Assembly: GCA_018340375.1 (NCBI GenBank)
Contig: JAFFJZ010000002.1
Coordinates: 47,574,001-47,638,000 of the forward strand
From: Gonatopus flavifemur
Taxonomy: Eukaryota > Arthropoda > Insecta > Hymenoptera > Dryinidae
Length of the DNA: 64,000 bases
Direction of reading: 5' to 3'
Part shown: positions 13,504 to 24,052 of the stretch, one piece after another
Numbering within the stretch: position 1 is the first letter of the stretch
Layout of the letters: each line of letters opens with the position of its first letter
Program-made: the position numbers and the translations under genes
Notes under the pieces: generated by a model
What the model saw: only the letters and a program-made list of their open reading frames with translations
Database searches by the model: none
What the model was told of the DNA's origin: nothing

Positions 13504-13651
13504 TTCAGCGCCGCCAAGGGGAAGGCTACTGGAACTAACCTCACATGGATACATTTACACAAATGCTCAACAAATCATAAAAGTTTGTGACACAGTATCA
13601 GTGCCTCCATGTGAGATTAGTTCAAGTACCCTTCCTCTTGGCAGCGCTGAA
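13504..13651. mobile_element. small foldback, about 150 bp
   Basis: TTCAGCGCCGCCAAGGGGAA on the left is matched in reverse by TTCAGCGCTGCCAAGAGGAA on the right. The arms continue through AACTAACCTCACATGGA and AACTAATCTCACATGGA, about 55 bp each, around a short loop. No convincing target duplication was seen. Confidence 0.6.
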
Positions 13652-13912
13652 ATCAGTCTCAAGAACGTTCAATTGAGTTTATGCCTCCTGATATGAGTTG
13701 GTAGGAGTGACAAATTTCACTTGTTTCCTCCGTTCATAGCAAACACTCTTGTGCAATTAGTTTTCAATAAAAGGTTGTTGCTAGTATCAAACTCTAAACT
13801 GCATAAAGTCCATCTTGATCGTAAGTTCAGCTATTCACTTGTATATCTGATTATTCATTTCAAATAAATACTGATAAATAGATTTGAAAATAGTGGTTAT
13901 TATTCCAATTAG

Positions 13913-14346
13913 CCCTGCTAAATTATTCCCATAAAGAACGATACAAAACGATAAATTTTTTCTATAGTTTTCAATGAGGTTTCTGTATACGGAATTTACG
14001 AAGTTATATCGTTATCAAACGATAGAACTCTATCGTTCCTTACCGTTTTCTATAAAAATTTAACTGATTGTATAGGGTTTTATCGTGAAATTCGTATTGG
14101 AAAAGTACTACTTATTCTAGAACACATAACTATTTTTTTCCAAATAACTGATACTTCTCCTATACGAATTTCACGATAAAACCCTATACAATCTGTTAAA
14201 TTTTTATAGAAAACGATAAAGAACGATAGAGTTCTATCGTTTGATAACGATATAACTTCGTAAATTCCGTATTCAGAAACCTCATTGAAAACTATAGAAA
14301 ACATTTATCGTTTTGTATCGGTCCTTATTGGGAAAATTTAGCAGGG
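13913..14346. mobile_element. CCC-type near-perfect palindrome, 434 bp, TSD AG
   Basis: Starts CCCTGCTAAATTATTCCC and ends GGGAAAATTTAGCAGGG, flanked by AG (13911-13912, 14347-14348). The arms are about 185 bp and nearly identical around a loop near 14100-14160. Each arm contains the self-complementary word GAACGATAGA-TCTATCGTTC. Such high arm identity suggests a recent insertion or arm-to-arm correction. There is no coding frame. Confidence 0.85.
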
Positions 14347-14365
14347 AGAGGATCAATTACTCAGG

Positions 14366-14407
<42 letters not shown>

Positions 14408-14412
14408 AAGAG
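14366..14412 (+). repeat. (GA)n microsatellite
   Basis: Nearly uninterrupted GA dinucleotides for about 45 bp just right of the CCC-type palindrome, inside the GGGGAGAG element. Confidence 0.9.
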
Positions 14413-14912
14413 CTAATTCGCAGGGTGGTGCGAATATCCCCACAGGGTGGTGCAAGTCTCCCGCCATGTGGGGAGAGTTGCACCAAACGCAATGTTTTTG
14501 AAGAACACTTATATCATTGATAGGATGTTAGATTCGACCTTGCTATCATTTGCAACTTAGAAAGGAATGTTTGCTCTGTCAAAATCCCATAAATAATATA
14601 TCGAATGAAGTTAACCACGAAAGTTATAACAATGTAAAAAAAAAGTGGTGCAAGTGTCCCCACTCTCCCCTAGATTAGAACTGAAATTCGATTGTGAGTC
14701 AGTTCACATCGAGCTGCAATCCCGTGAATCTTAATTTTTATTCAATCAACACTCTAAGTGGTTCGAGCCAGATCGAAATTCAGATCGTGTCCAGATCGAA
14801 TATAGATTGATTCAAAACTTGATTTCATAGACTCATATTTCAATTTGGATTCCCAAAAGAAGTTCACTGTTCTCAAGATTGTATTTTCACCCAATTGTCG
14901 TTACTATGGAAG

Positions 14913-15304
14913 CCCGTACAGTACAATCACCGATTCTCCACCCAGGACTTCGGTGGACTGGAGGTGGAGAATCAGTGGAGAAATGAGAGCCGTGGAAATA
15001 AGGGAGAAATAAGGGAGAGTCTCCGTTGAGGCAACGGAGAGGCGACGTGGATTTGTCCGCTCCCTTTATTTTCAATAAAATTTATGTTAGTGGATTCACT
15101 CATTGAAATTTGGTTGTGTAAATCGACGGATATGAGTTTTATTGAAAATAAAGGGGGCGGACAAATCCACGTCGCCTCTCCGTTGCCTCAACGGAGACTC
15201 TCCCTTATTTCTCCCTTATTTCCACGGCTCTCATTTCTCCACTGATTCTCCACCTCCAGTCCACCGAAGTCCTGGATGGAGAATCGGTGGTTGTGCTGTA
15301 CGGG
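14913..15304. mobile_element. CCC-type near-perfect palindrome, 392 bp, TSD AG
   Basis: Starts CCCGTACAGTACAATCACCG and ends in its inverse (CCCGTACAGCACAACCACCG on the minus strand), flanked by AG (14911-14912, 15305-15306). The arms of about 168 bp are almost identical and meet around a loop near 15080-15137. The same protein frame is therefore read outward on both strands (14887-15075 minus, 15142 onward plus), which shows the frames are not genes. A diverged relative is at 17542-17690. Confidence 0.85.
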
Positions 15305-15359
15305 AGAATGTACTTTCAGTTGAACGAGGCTGGAATCTAAAGATCGTGATAGTTCGTTT

Positions 15360-15660
15360 TGAAGATCGCGGCAACCCTACTCAAAAACCACTGGGTACCG
15401 AGTTTGAAAGAAATCCGACGGATGTTCGGATTTTTATTCGCCATATTGGACCCGCCATTTCGAATTTTTTTACGTTGACAACGGATTCGTAGTTAGCAAC
15501 CGCAAAAACCACTGCGTACCGAATTTGAAGGGAATCCGATGGATTTTCGAATTCTTGTCCGCCATATTCGACCTGCCATTTTGAATTTTGTGATTTTCAC
15601 AACGGATTCGTGATCAAAGACCTCGAAAACCCCTGGGTCCTAAATTTGAAGCAATTTTGA
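15360..15660 (-). repeat. 122-bp tandem repeats, right arm
   Basis: Inverted counterpart of the repeats at 12280-12570, with CGCCATATTGGACCCGCC and CCGCCATATTCGACCTGCC at about 122-bp spacing and AACCACTGGG-type joints between units. Together the two arrays form the arms of the 11679-15708 composite. Confidence 0.75.
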
Positions 15661-15708
15661 GGACTCCTTATATTTTTTTCCAACTTTTTGGCATTTGACT
15701 CTACTGTG

Positions 15709-16539
15709 AACTGGCGGACAAATCCCGCCTCTTTATCCTTGTTTCAACGCGAGTTCTCACTACACCACTGAATAGGTTGATTAGTTTTCCATTAGCGCAA
15801 GCATTAGGAAACCGTGAATTCATAGAGTTTTTCTAGTGAGGCAGTTGATGATTCTCGTTCATATTTTACAGGACTATAGACTTTGATAATGAATTTTTTG
15901 AAAATGTCGACTGCGGCATTTGATTTTTCAATATACAATTCATTCCATCCATGTAAAAATGAATGCAAAATCTTCAGACTTCGCAGGAAGACTTGATGAG
16001 AAAAATTCAATCCAAAATATATTTGAACTCATGATCACAATGCACGAACATCTTGATTTGGATTTGATGAGTTTATCCCTACTAAGGTTATCCACATTCA
16101 ATGCCATAGTTAGATCCTCAAGAAATATCAGGTCAACCTGATGATAATTTCTAATCGGAGAGGGTAGAGAGATGTATACCGATGACGCATTCTTGAACTA
16201 GTTGAGTATCGTCTCATATATTGCTTTACTACGATCTATGTTCTAACTTTTATAGTAACACTATTGATTTTCATTGACAGATTAACTTGGATGAAGTTAT
16301 TGAAGTGAAAATTTATTGCCCTATATTCAAAGCACATGTGCTTATTCTCATTACGTTCGCATAAGTGAATTCAAAAGATGTGTTGAGTATTCTCATCTGC
16401 AAGTACTGTAGGGATTCTAAACTTCTAAACAGACACCATTCATGAATTTATAGTACACTCCCATTCAAGATGATGAAAAAAACAAATCACTCTTCGACTT
16501 CTATGAACGAGGATTTCGATCAATGTTTTTTGATTGTTC
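15709..16539. other. unique DNA, no gene seen
   Basis: No repeat boundary or exon recognised between the composite element and the CAGCAAA-type fragment. The open frames are short and unremarkable. Confidence 0.4.
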
Positions 16540-16776
16540 ATTTTTTGCAATTACAGCAAACTATTTTTTATCACTTGATATTTTTAGCTAGGACAGCGAT
16601 TTTTCAGCTGTGATAGCGGAAATGTTTGCCCTTCCAGTAAAATTTGTTTGCTAAAAATTTTGCTAGGGAAGCGAAAAATTTGCGGTTTTGATTAATCACA
16701 TTGCTCTCTCAGCAATCCAGTTAGCCTTGGCAGCGAATTTTTAGCTAGATCAGCCACAAAATTTTTTTTCTCCGTG
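16540..16776. mobile_element. CAGCAAA-family CAC-type MITE, left end lost
   Basis: The right end is ATTTTTTTTCTCCGTG followed by CA. The interior is filled with CAGCAAA, AGCTAGGACAGCGA and CTCTCAGCAATCCAGTTAG words found in the 21843-22161 and 60835-61185 copies. No CACGGAG start is visible upstream, so this copy is truncated or decayed on the left; the left coordinate is approximate. Confidence 0.6.
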
Positions 16777-17335
16777 CAAACATCGAGCATTGACCGAATA
16801 TTCAATAAATCAGTCTGTAGATAAGCGTGGTATGGTAGAGGGTTACATCTTTTCCTCAATTCACCCGAACAATGTCCATTTATCGGCAGTCCAACTATTT
16901 TTTGAAATTCTTAAATCTTTCTCAGTCGGAATTTTCATTCTACATCAGTTGAAGTTTTTGGAATGGGCGCTTGTAATAGTTCAGGTATGCACAGCACAAA
17001 TTCGAGCCTCATTTCCGTCTATGTTCTTTCTATATTTGTTATCTTCAGTGACGATTCTCGGTATTCCATCACATGCGCACAATTGTGAATCCGTGATTCA
17101 GACATAAATAATCAGCAATCGCGTCAATTTGGAGATCGCAAATGTTTGTAAGTATTACGTGATTGAAAAATCCCATTCATTCCAGTTGAACGTGCAATAT
17201 TCGAACTGAACCCGAATGATACCTATCAAAGACGGTCAAGCATCGATCAGGAGAAGCGGGTAGAATTTTGCGTCAACTTTTCTCATGAATTACTTGAAAA
17301 ATTCAAATTTGGAATCGATAATAATTGAGTACATA

Positions 17336-17475
17336 CACTGGAGAAAAATGTCTTCTCGCCAAATAAATTGGTATTTGTCCTGTAGCAAAGAAATATTTAG
17401 TAGGATCAACAAAATATTTCTTTGGTACAGCATAAATAACCATTCATTTGGCTGGGAGAAATTTTTTTTTCAGTG
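17336..17475. mobile_element. CAC-type MITE, 140 bp
   Basis: Starts CACTGGAGAAAAATGTCTTC and ends AAATTTTTTTTTCAGTG. The arms share GCCAAATAAATTGG and, in reverse, GCCAAATGAATGG, and an inner palindrome surrounds AAATATTT/AAATATTTC words. Flanks are TA on the left and GA on the right, so the duplication is imperfect. Confidence 0.6.
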
Positions 17476-17541
17476 GACCTGAAATTCGACTCTGAATACA
17501 AATTTGAGTTTGTTTATGGTTTGTAGATATTGGGAAATAAA

Positions 17542-17690
17542 CCCTCACAGCACATCCACCGCTTCTACGTCGCATCTCCGTGGAGGCGACGTAAGTAAAA
17601 GGGAGACGTGCGGATATAAATTGAAGGAACGAAGAAGCGACGTAGAAGCGATGGAGAAATGTCCGATGATCGGTGGTAGTACTGTACGAG
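17542..17690. mobile_element. CCC-type MITE, 149 bp, TSD AA
   Basis: Starts CCCTCACAGCACATCCACCG and ends, read in reverse, CTCGTACAGTACTACCACCG. This matches the ends of the 14913-15304 palindrome (CCCGTACAG-ACAA-CACCG). AA flanks both sides (17540-17541, 17691-17692). Inner words CTTCTACGTCGC recur in reverse. A diverged short member of that family. Confidence 0.7.
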
Positions 17691-17767
17691 AAATTACAAA
17701 CACATTTTTGACAGTTCGAGGTTATTACTTTCAAAATTCTCTTATACTCGCCAGAAAATCAGTAAAA

Positions 17768-18033
17768 TACTGAGGCTTACATTTGGAGTCTTGAAAACTA
17801 CCCTAATTTATGGATTTTTGGCGTTGGTCTGACCCGAGTCAAAATATTCACGTGAAGATACCTCTAAAAGTACCATAATGGCTGGGACTTTTATGATGAA
17901 GGTACCATACTTCTTTATGAAAGTTCAAGGAAGACTTTTAGAGGTTCGTTCACGTAAATATTTTGACTCGGGTCAGACCAACGCCAAAAATCCATAAATA
18001 ATGGTATTTTTCAAGATATCTGTTTTCTCAGTA
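17768..18033. mobile_element. CAC-type foldback MITE, GACCCGAGTC family, second copy
   Basis: Shares the arms of 11343-11609: TAATTTATGGATTTT, GGTCTGACCCGAGTC and TCTAAAAGTACCATAAT, again mirrored around the centre. Its ends are worn (TACTGAGG on the left, TTCTCAGTA on the right) and the flanking dinucleotides do not match. It is older than the first copy. Confidence 0.75.
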
Positions 18034-18913
18034 TGGATTTTATTATTATTCACTAAAAATTTCCGTTGAACACATAATTTATGAAAAAAGTCGGCGCAAA
18101 ATCTGACTCGCTTTTTTTGGTGCTTGAGTGCCTTCAAACCTGGATCTTAATTCTGCACGTTCAATCAGTGGCGGATTTGAAAATGCTCTATCCCTCTTTA
18201 ATGAACGTATAATAAAGGGAAACACTGCGAGCACTGTTTCTCAATTTCTCTTATACTCCTTCTTGTAGTCTATAGAACCTTGCAGCGTCTTGATTACCTC
18301 ACAATTTTGAGATCTTTGTTCTATTATCAACTATATTTCTGTTTTCTGTCAACTGTGGGTGCAGGGATATCCCAAATCTATTCAAGTTATCTCACTGATT
18401 TGTTTCACTTTTCTATATTATTCGCTCTTTCGGTTCCAATTTGATTTTCCTTTCCCTTCTCTCTCCCTTGTGTAGAGTTGAGGTGGACTCTAGAGAATCA
18501 ACTTTAGATTAATAATAGTATTGGGTTATTAGTTAAGATTGTTGTGTAATTTTTCTCCATTGCTATCAAGGTGAATAATTATGAAATCAATAAAAAATTA
18601 AAGTATAAATGATGAATCAATATCAATGTCAATATCTTTCAAGATAATTTTTAGAGAATACATAATCGGGCTTGTATGTAACTGATGTGGCAAAATAATT
18701 TCGATTTGGAACCAGACCTTTTAAATACAGTATTAAAGTACAGAAGTTGACCCTGTAACAACCTGACCCTGTTACAACCAGCCCCGGTCTTCTCCACTGC
18801 GCATTTGTTGAACTTCTTTTTATCATTGTGCTGTAATTTTTTTTATCTTTGTTTTTTTTTTCAACATTTTACGCTAAATTATTACTTGAGGAATTCTGTC
18901 TTCATTTGACAAC
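18034..18913. other. unique DNA, no gene seen
   Basis: Nothing recognised except a short direct repeat TGACCCTGT-ACAACC at about 18748-18780. The minus-strand frame at 18629-18826 crosses this repeat and is not supported as coding. Confidence 0.4.
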
Positions 18914-18915
18914 TA

Positions 18916-19001
18916 CACGGAGAAAAAGGAATTCGCTGTGGCAGCGAAATCTACTTTTGCTGGGTTCCTTTTGCCAGAGCAGCAAATTTTTTCTCTCCGT
19001 G
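18916..19001. mobile_element. CAGCAAA-family MITE, 86 bp, TSD TA
   Basis: Starts CACGGAGAAAAAGGAATTCG and ends AAATTTTTTCTCTCCGTG, flanked by TA (18914-18915, 19002-19003). The interior GCTGTGGCAGCGAAATCT plus TTTTGCTGGG matches the ends of larger copies at 59964-60347 and 60835-61185. This looks like an internally deleted derivative retaining only both termini. Confidence 0.8.
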
Positions 19002-19033
19002 TATTTTTGTACTTTTAGTTTGTTCTGAGGATG

Positions 19034-19148
19034 AAGGGTGAAAATTCTACTCTTAGGAAAGGGTGGAATTTCACTCTTCAAGCCGAATCAAAGTTTCACT
19101 CCGATAGAGTGAAAATTTACCCGTATGGAGTGAAATTCTCACACTTGT
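19034..19148. repeat. GAGTGAAATTTCACTC word cluster
   Basis: Several direct and inverted copies of AGTGAAA and TTTCACTC (AGGGTGAAAATTC, GGAATTTCACTCTT, GAGTGAAAATT, GAGTGAAATTCTCAC). The same words occur at 35340-35475 inside a CAC-type element, so this may be a remnant of that type; no ends are visible here. Confidence 0.5.
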
Positions 19149-21070
19149 TAGACTTGCAGTATTAATCTCTTCTTTAGGAATGGATGTTCATGCTGAGAAA
19201 TTTAGAGAGTTGGTTCAAGTAAATTTCATTTGAATGACATAAAGTTTTCGTTTGATCCGACTAAATCTCTATTAGGTCCTGTATTTGAATAGAAATTCAG
19301 TTGATTCAAATAAGTTCGGTTCATTGAAATGTACAATTTCTCTCGATGGGGTTAAAAAATCTTTTTTTTCAAGGTCAAGATTATTTTTCAATCAAACCAG
19401 TCGAGACAGCTGTGTGCCGATTCATTGGCAGGATTTTTTGTATCGATTGACGATACTCGAATATTTGAGAGAAGGAAGACAATTTCGATGACGTATCGTG
19501 AAATGTGGAGATGTACTTTTGCAACCACTACAACATTGCGCCTACATAAGGTCATACGGGAAATATAATGGAAGGAACTAACCTGATTAAAATAATTGGG
19601 AGTACGCTCGCGTAGCCCTTGATACTTCGCTAGGTAGAAGAGGAAATCGTACGGAATGCACATAGGTCACGGACATCGGTATAGACATTTTCCACTTTGA
19701 ACAACCTACACATATTCCTGACTGATATAATGAATAGATGCGTAGGTGTCATTATGTGGACGGATACGTTGATGATTGACAAAATAATCAGAAATCATTA
19801 TTTCACGTACATTCCCGAGTGGGAACATTGTTCAAGCTTTGTATAAGTTATATACAGTTTATATATGAATTGAATATAATTATACATAAATTATGTGCAA
19901 TTTTGAAAATCTTTCTACTCGGATTGAAATACATGTGAAACAGATGATCTTTAGAAAGAATATTTGAAATCAGAACTTTTCTTTTACAATGATCACATTA
20001 TTTTTCGTGTACTAAAATTCTCGTGATTGTAAAATAAGTCCTATCCACGAATGCACAAATTAATTGTTGTCATGTTAGTAATGCATTGAAAATAAAATAT
20101 ATCAACAGCTAATGTTGAAACAATACCGACCCGATGGAAAACTTTACAAAATTTTATACATAATTATATTTAAATTATATACGTATAATCTATGTAAAAT
20201 TATATGCATTTAAATTATCTATCATATTGAAGATGTTTCTACTCGGTCAGTTGATGTCTGTTGAAACATCACTAGTTTATTCACTGTGAAAAGTAAAACT
20301 TCATTTCATGCTGAATAAAAGCTTATTTCAAGATGCAATCAAAACTAGCCCTGTTTTAACTGAAAGTAAATCCCAAAAACAAACGCCAACACAATGAAAA
20401 AGACTAAATTTCAGTCAAGTTTTCAATCAAGATTTAGACTTTTTATTTTTAATCGGGAATTTTTTACAATTTTTCCTGCATAATTCAATAGAATTTCTAG
20501 AGAGAACCAAATTCGTTGCGTCAACGAAATTCCAAGACCCTGAAATGAGAAACTAAGAAGCAGTTTGAACGGATTCAAAAAGTTTCTACATAAACTACGT
20601 TGTTTTTTCAAAAATGCTGACGTCCTATTTATCTACATTTCAGTGAATAAGGAAAGAATATTTATGTAAATTTTATGCACGCACATCGGTCATGAACTTT
20701 CCTTACACTAAAATCTCATTATAAAAAGCTATCGCTACGAGACGCTTGTCTCTCCAACTGCATTCGCTTGACTGAACGTGTAAAGTTTCCTCCACCGAAA
20801 ATTCGCAAAAATATGCATACGCTGGAACCGAGTATTCATGCACAATGAATACATTTAAATGGTACGTTTCTTAGTGGGTTAGATCAAGGTTCCTTCATAT
20901 TTGCTGAGGGTTTGCCGTTCACCAACCTTAAAGGAAGGAGACGCTTGTGAGAAGGGGTGAATTTAATCCAGACTGAAATATATAAACGAAGCGTACTTGT
21001 ATTTTATGGTAAAGGAATATTTTAATGAACGTCTTTGAATAATTATGTTAAAATATATTACGAGTTTATA
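19149..21070. other. unique AT-rich DNA, no gene seen
   Basis: No exon or bounded repeat recognised. The frames at 19285-19491 and 19388-19663 overlap on opposite strands and match nothing known to me. Confidence 0.4.
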
Positions 21071-21072
21071 TA

Positions 21073-21306
21073 CACGGAGAAAATTGAATAGTACATTATT
21101 TCGATGTCATATGCACAAAGAAGAATATATCGTAGAGATTATGATATTTCACACAGTACTGGCTGTTTCAAAAATAAGTGATGTCTAAATTTTGCTCCGT
21201 TAAAATCTGTCAAATTTTCTATAACACGTGGATATTTAAAAGATTGCCAAATTAGATAATGAGTACTTATTTCGTATTAAAAATAATACATTAATTTTTT
21301 TCTATG
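21073..21306. mobile_element. CAC-type MITE, worn, 234 bp, TSD TA
   Basis: Starts CACGGAGAAAATTGAATAG and ends TTAATTTTTTTCTATG, whose reverse CATAGAAAAAAATTAATG is a worn copy of the start. TA flanks both (21071-21072, 21307-21308). TACATTATTTCG-type words lie near both ends. It sits 28 bp left of the next element. Confidence 0.6.
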
Positions 21307-21334
21307 TACAGTGCGATTTCTAAAAGAATACATA

Positions 21335-21706
21335 CACGGAGAAGGAAATTCGCTGACGCAGCAAATAGAAGTATTAAATACAGAATAGCGAATTTCTTCG
21401 TTGAACTAGCTAAAAGTTTCCTGCCATAACTAATTGGATTGCTGAGAGAGCAACATGAATAACTAAAGCAACGAATTTTTCGGTAGACTAACAAAATTTT
21501 CAATATTATATACAGAACAGCAAACATATTTCGCTGGAGGAGTCGACATTACTCATTGTCACAGCTAAGTAAGTTAGCTCTTGTAGTCGAAAATATTGAT
21601 GTGATAGCAAGTAAGTTTTTGTCACAGCAAAAAATTTGCTAACCTAGCAAAAGGAACCCAGCAAAATTGGATTTCATTGTCACAACGAATTTCTCCTTTC
21701 TCCGTA
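21335..21706. mobile_element. CAGCAAA-family MITE, reverse orientation, TSD TA
   Basis: Starts CACGGAGAAGGAAATTCGC and ends AATTTCTCCTTTCTCCGTA, flanked by TA (21333-21334, 21707-21708). It contains many GCTG-CAGC words and CTAATTGGATTGCTGAGAG, the inverse of a word in the 21843-22161 copy, so it lies in the opposite orientation. Confidence 0.8.
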
Positions 21707-21842
21707 TAAAGGACACTAAAATTTGAAATAATGTTCAAGGTTTATCTATAAAAATTTTCGATCAAAAATTGCGCATGTTGGCGGAAGACGAAAAGAAAAT
21801 CATTTGTCAATTCAATAATCTACAAAAAAGGAACACATTTTG

Positions 21843-22161
21843 CATGGAGAAAAAATAAATTCTTTGCAATGATAGAAAACTATTTGCCATCACAGCAAAC
21901 TTATTAGCTACGACAGTGATATTTGAACTGTGGCAGCAAAAAATGTTTGCTCACCCTGCAAAATTTGTTCGCTATTCTATATATATTACTGAACATTTTT
22001 CAAATCCAGCGAAAAGTTGGCTGCTTTTGTTAATCATGCTATACTCTCTCAGCAATCCAGTTCACCGTTGCAGCAAATTTTCAGCTGAGTTAGAAAAAAT
22101 ACTTGATATTCTGTACGTAATACCTCAATTTGCTGCGTCAGTAAATTTTCTTTTCTCCATG
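21843..22161. mobile_element. CAGCAAA-family MITE, TSD TG
   Basis: Starts CATGGAGAAAAAATAAATTC and ends AAATTTTCTTTTCTCCATG, flanked by TG (21841-21842, 22162-22163). The interior has TCACAGCAAACTTATTAGC, TGGCAGCAAAAAATG and CTCTCTCAGCAATCCAGTTC. The open frame at 21916-22164 is the repeat translated. Confidence 0.8.
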
Positions 22162-22163
22162 TG

Positions 22164-22792
22164 AATGTTACTCAATGAACATTCCCTTATGAAATTTCAT
22201 TATTGCCTGATATTATTTTATTTCAAGCCTATTCGATTAAATATAGAACTCTGAGCTGAATATTTGCTCACCTTGAAAACGTGCAACATTTTTATTCCAG
22301 AAAGAACTGACAGTCTCTGTTTCTCAAATCTATCTGAAATGACGGTAATGGTACGTATAATTTGCGTCGTATCGTTACATATTCATCGTGAATTCGAAAC
22401 AAGCGATCCTGCTGGGATATCTCTGCTCCAATTATAATCATGAGGGGAAGTTCCTTCCACCGTAAGTTGTATAAGATTGCAATGAATCACGTGATTGCAT
22501 TCGAATTATAACGAACATTGTATGATTGTACATCTTCATTATCGCACGCTTGTTCTTGATGAAATTTGTAATTTAATAAGTGTATTAAATGATACCAACC
22601 ATTGAAGGGGAAACTCAAAAGGAAGTGACTTTTCATGTTATATAGTTATAAATTAAATATATCCCTGCACGTAGATTGGAATTCAGATTTTCTACTCGAA
22701 TCCAGATTACATGAGAATGCTTTTGATAAAATGTACTTAAACGAATAGAACAACAACGTTCCGAGAAGGAATAATTAATATTAGGTTCTTGA
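22164..22792. other. unique DNA, no gene seen
   Basis: No repeat end or exon recognised between the CAGCAAA-family copy and the TTGAATCG-type repeat. Confidence 0.4.
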
Positions 22793-22794
22793 AA

Positions 22795-22981
22795 TTTGAA
22801 TCGTTTATAGAAACGCAACGAATATCAGAACTGGTAAAATGTGATGAATTATCCATGTTTATCTTCTCAAATTAATTCTTTGGAACTGGAAATATAGTTT
22901 GAAGATTTGGGGTCATTCACAGCTGAGTATTCTGTTGATCGATTATCAATTAGTTTCAATCAACGATTGAAACTTCAGCAA
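22795..22981. mobile_element. TTGAATCG-type element, copy B
   Basis: TTTGAATCGTTTATAGAAACG at the left, then TCCATGTTTATCTTCTCAA, TTTGGGGTCATTCA and GAGTATTCTGTTGATCGATT, ending CGATTGAAACTTCAGCA. The same order of words is found at 62545-62758 and 55105-55585. The ends are imperfect inverted repeats. No clear target duplication in this copy. Confidence 0.65.
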
Positions 22982-23268
22982 TATATTAATATTCTCAATG
23001 TTCCTTTCTCTCGAATGGAATCCCCCTTGTGTTGATCCGATTACGAATGCTGCTCAAATTCATTGCAGTTCCAAAGCAGCAGGCCTTTTAAGGATTCGGT
23101 ATGTTGATATATAAGTATATCTTTACACGCGCAACGTACATTTAGAAATGGAAAAATTTTTCCCATTAGCAGTGCATTATGCCGTATTACGCGAAGAGGA
23201 ACCTCACATGATGAAAGGTATGAGAATAGTGGAGGCTTGAAGCATCAAATACATGGTATTTATAACTA

Positions 23269-23346
23269 CCCGGAGAAAAATTTTCCATTATAAATCACTA
23301 GATTCGCTGGTATATCGAGGATGTACTTGCATTTTGAGGTTATATA
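23269..23346 (+). mobile_element. left-end fragment of a CAC-type MITE
   Basis: After TA it reads CCCGGAGAAAAATTTTCC and continues TTGCATTTTGAGGTTATA. The 28355-28684 copy, read in reverse, has CACGGAGAAAAATTTTC and GCATTTTGGGGTTATATAC in the same order. Only this end is present; a different foldback begins about 30 bp further on. Confidence 0.6.
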
Positions 23347-23376
23347 CTTTGGTGAACAAGACCCCTTAAGGCGATT

Positions 23377-23564
23377 CTCCACAAGCCAAGTTACTAGATC
23401 TCTCCCCCCAGTTTTCTCAGTAATCAATGAATAGACTCAATTTTAATGAGCAGGTGCTTCTTAGGCTATTGAAAAAAATGCAGCTACTTATTATTTCTCA
23501 TTTTATGTGTTCGTTTCTGAGAAAACTGGGGGGAGAAATTTGGAATCTAGTAACTTTTGCAGGG
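23377..23564. mobile_element. foldback of about 190 bp
   Basis: AAGTTACTAGATCTCTCCCC on the left pairs with GGGGAGAAATTTGG plus ATCTAGTAACTTTTGC on the right. AGTTTTCTCAG and CTGAGAAAACT continue the arms. The right end GCAGGG suggests a CCC-type element with an eroded left end. The hairpin at 42832-43002 has similar gross structure. Confidence 0.6.
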
Positions 23565-24052
23565 AGTAAAAAAAAGAAAAACGAATAATGGGAAATAAGG
23601 TGTGCTTTTGTCTGTTCCCCCTCATTTCATATCAATGTTTTTGGAGTCAAAAATAATTGAAATTCAACAGGAAAATATGTACAAGATCATGAAATCCCAT
23701 GATTTCCTTCATCGCTCGATCTTCAAATATCTCCTAGCCTCCATTTCAAATATTGATATGTTATGTTCCACAAATCAATCGTGCTTGTGGAATTGGAAAA
23801 TTAAGAATGTCCAAATTCGAATGAAATGCCATTCTTACTTTCATCGTCGAATTAAAAGACTCGGATGGAAGAAAAAATTTCCATTCAAATTTTTGAAAAT
23901 TTTAGAGACAATCCTAACTTTTATGCTATGCGAATAATTTTTTATGTTCAAAGCTTTTTGAGATACAAGGATTCGGAAGAAACAGGATCTGTCAAAACCG
24001 AAAAATTTGACACTAATGTATAAATCGGACATCACAATGACTAAAAAAAACA

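Larger units (their letters stand above)
12850..14670. mobile_element. GGGGAGAGTGG-ended element, TSD TA, internal copies of its own ends
   Basis: Left end GGGGAGAGTGGGGACACTTG and right end CAAGTGTCCCCACTCTCCCC are perfect inverses. TA flanks both (12848-12849, 14671-14672). Related words such as GGGGATACTTGCACCAC (13239), GGTGCAAGTCTCCCGCC (14448) and GGGGAGAGTTGCACCA (14469) recur just inside both ends. The middle contains a foldback (13504-13651), a CCC-type palindrome (13913-14346) and a GA microsatellite. A 143-codon minus-strand frame at 13123-13554 has no recognisable domain. I cannot name the superfamily. Confidence 0.7.
11679..15708. mobile_element. 4-kb composite inverted-repeat element with 122-bp repeats in the arms
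   Basis: The left end reads CACAGTGGGGTCAAATGCC and the right end, in reverse, CACAGTAGAGTCAAATGCC. After these ends both arms carry diverged tandem copies of a unit of about 122 bp with AATATGGCGGACC near its middle, direct on the left (12280-12560) and inverted on the right (15360-15660). The interior holds the GGGGAGAG element (12850-14670) and a CCC-type palindrome (14913-15304). No clean target duplication is visible (CG versus AA next to the ends), so superfamily and exact limits are uncertain. Confidence 0.6.

Noticed and set aside
13123..13554. 143-codon minus-strand frame in the GGGGAGAG element
   Set aside because: No transposase motif, and it crosses a GA-rich tract and a foldback arm.
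14887..15492. The same 60-residue protein read on both strands (minus 14887-15075, plus 15142 onward)
   Set aside because: It is produced by the two arms of a palindromic element, not by two genes.
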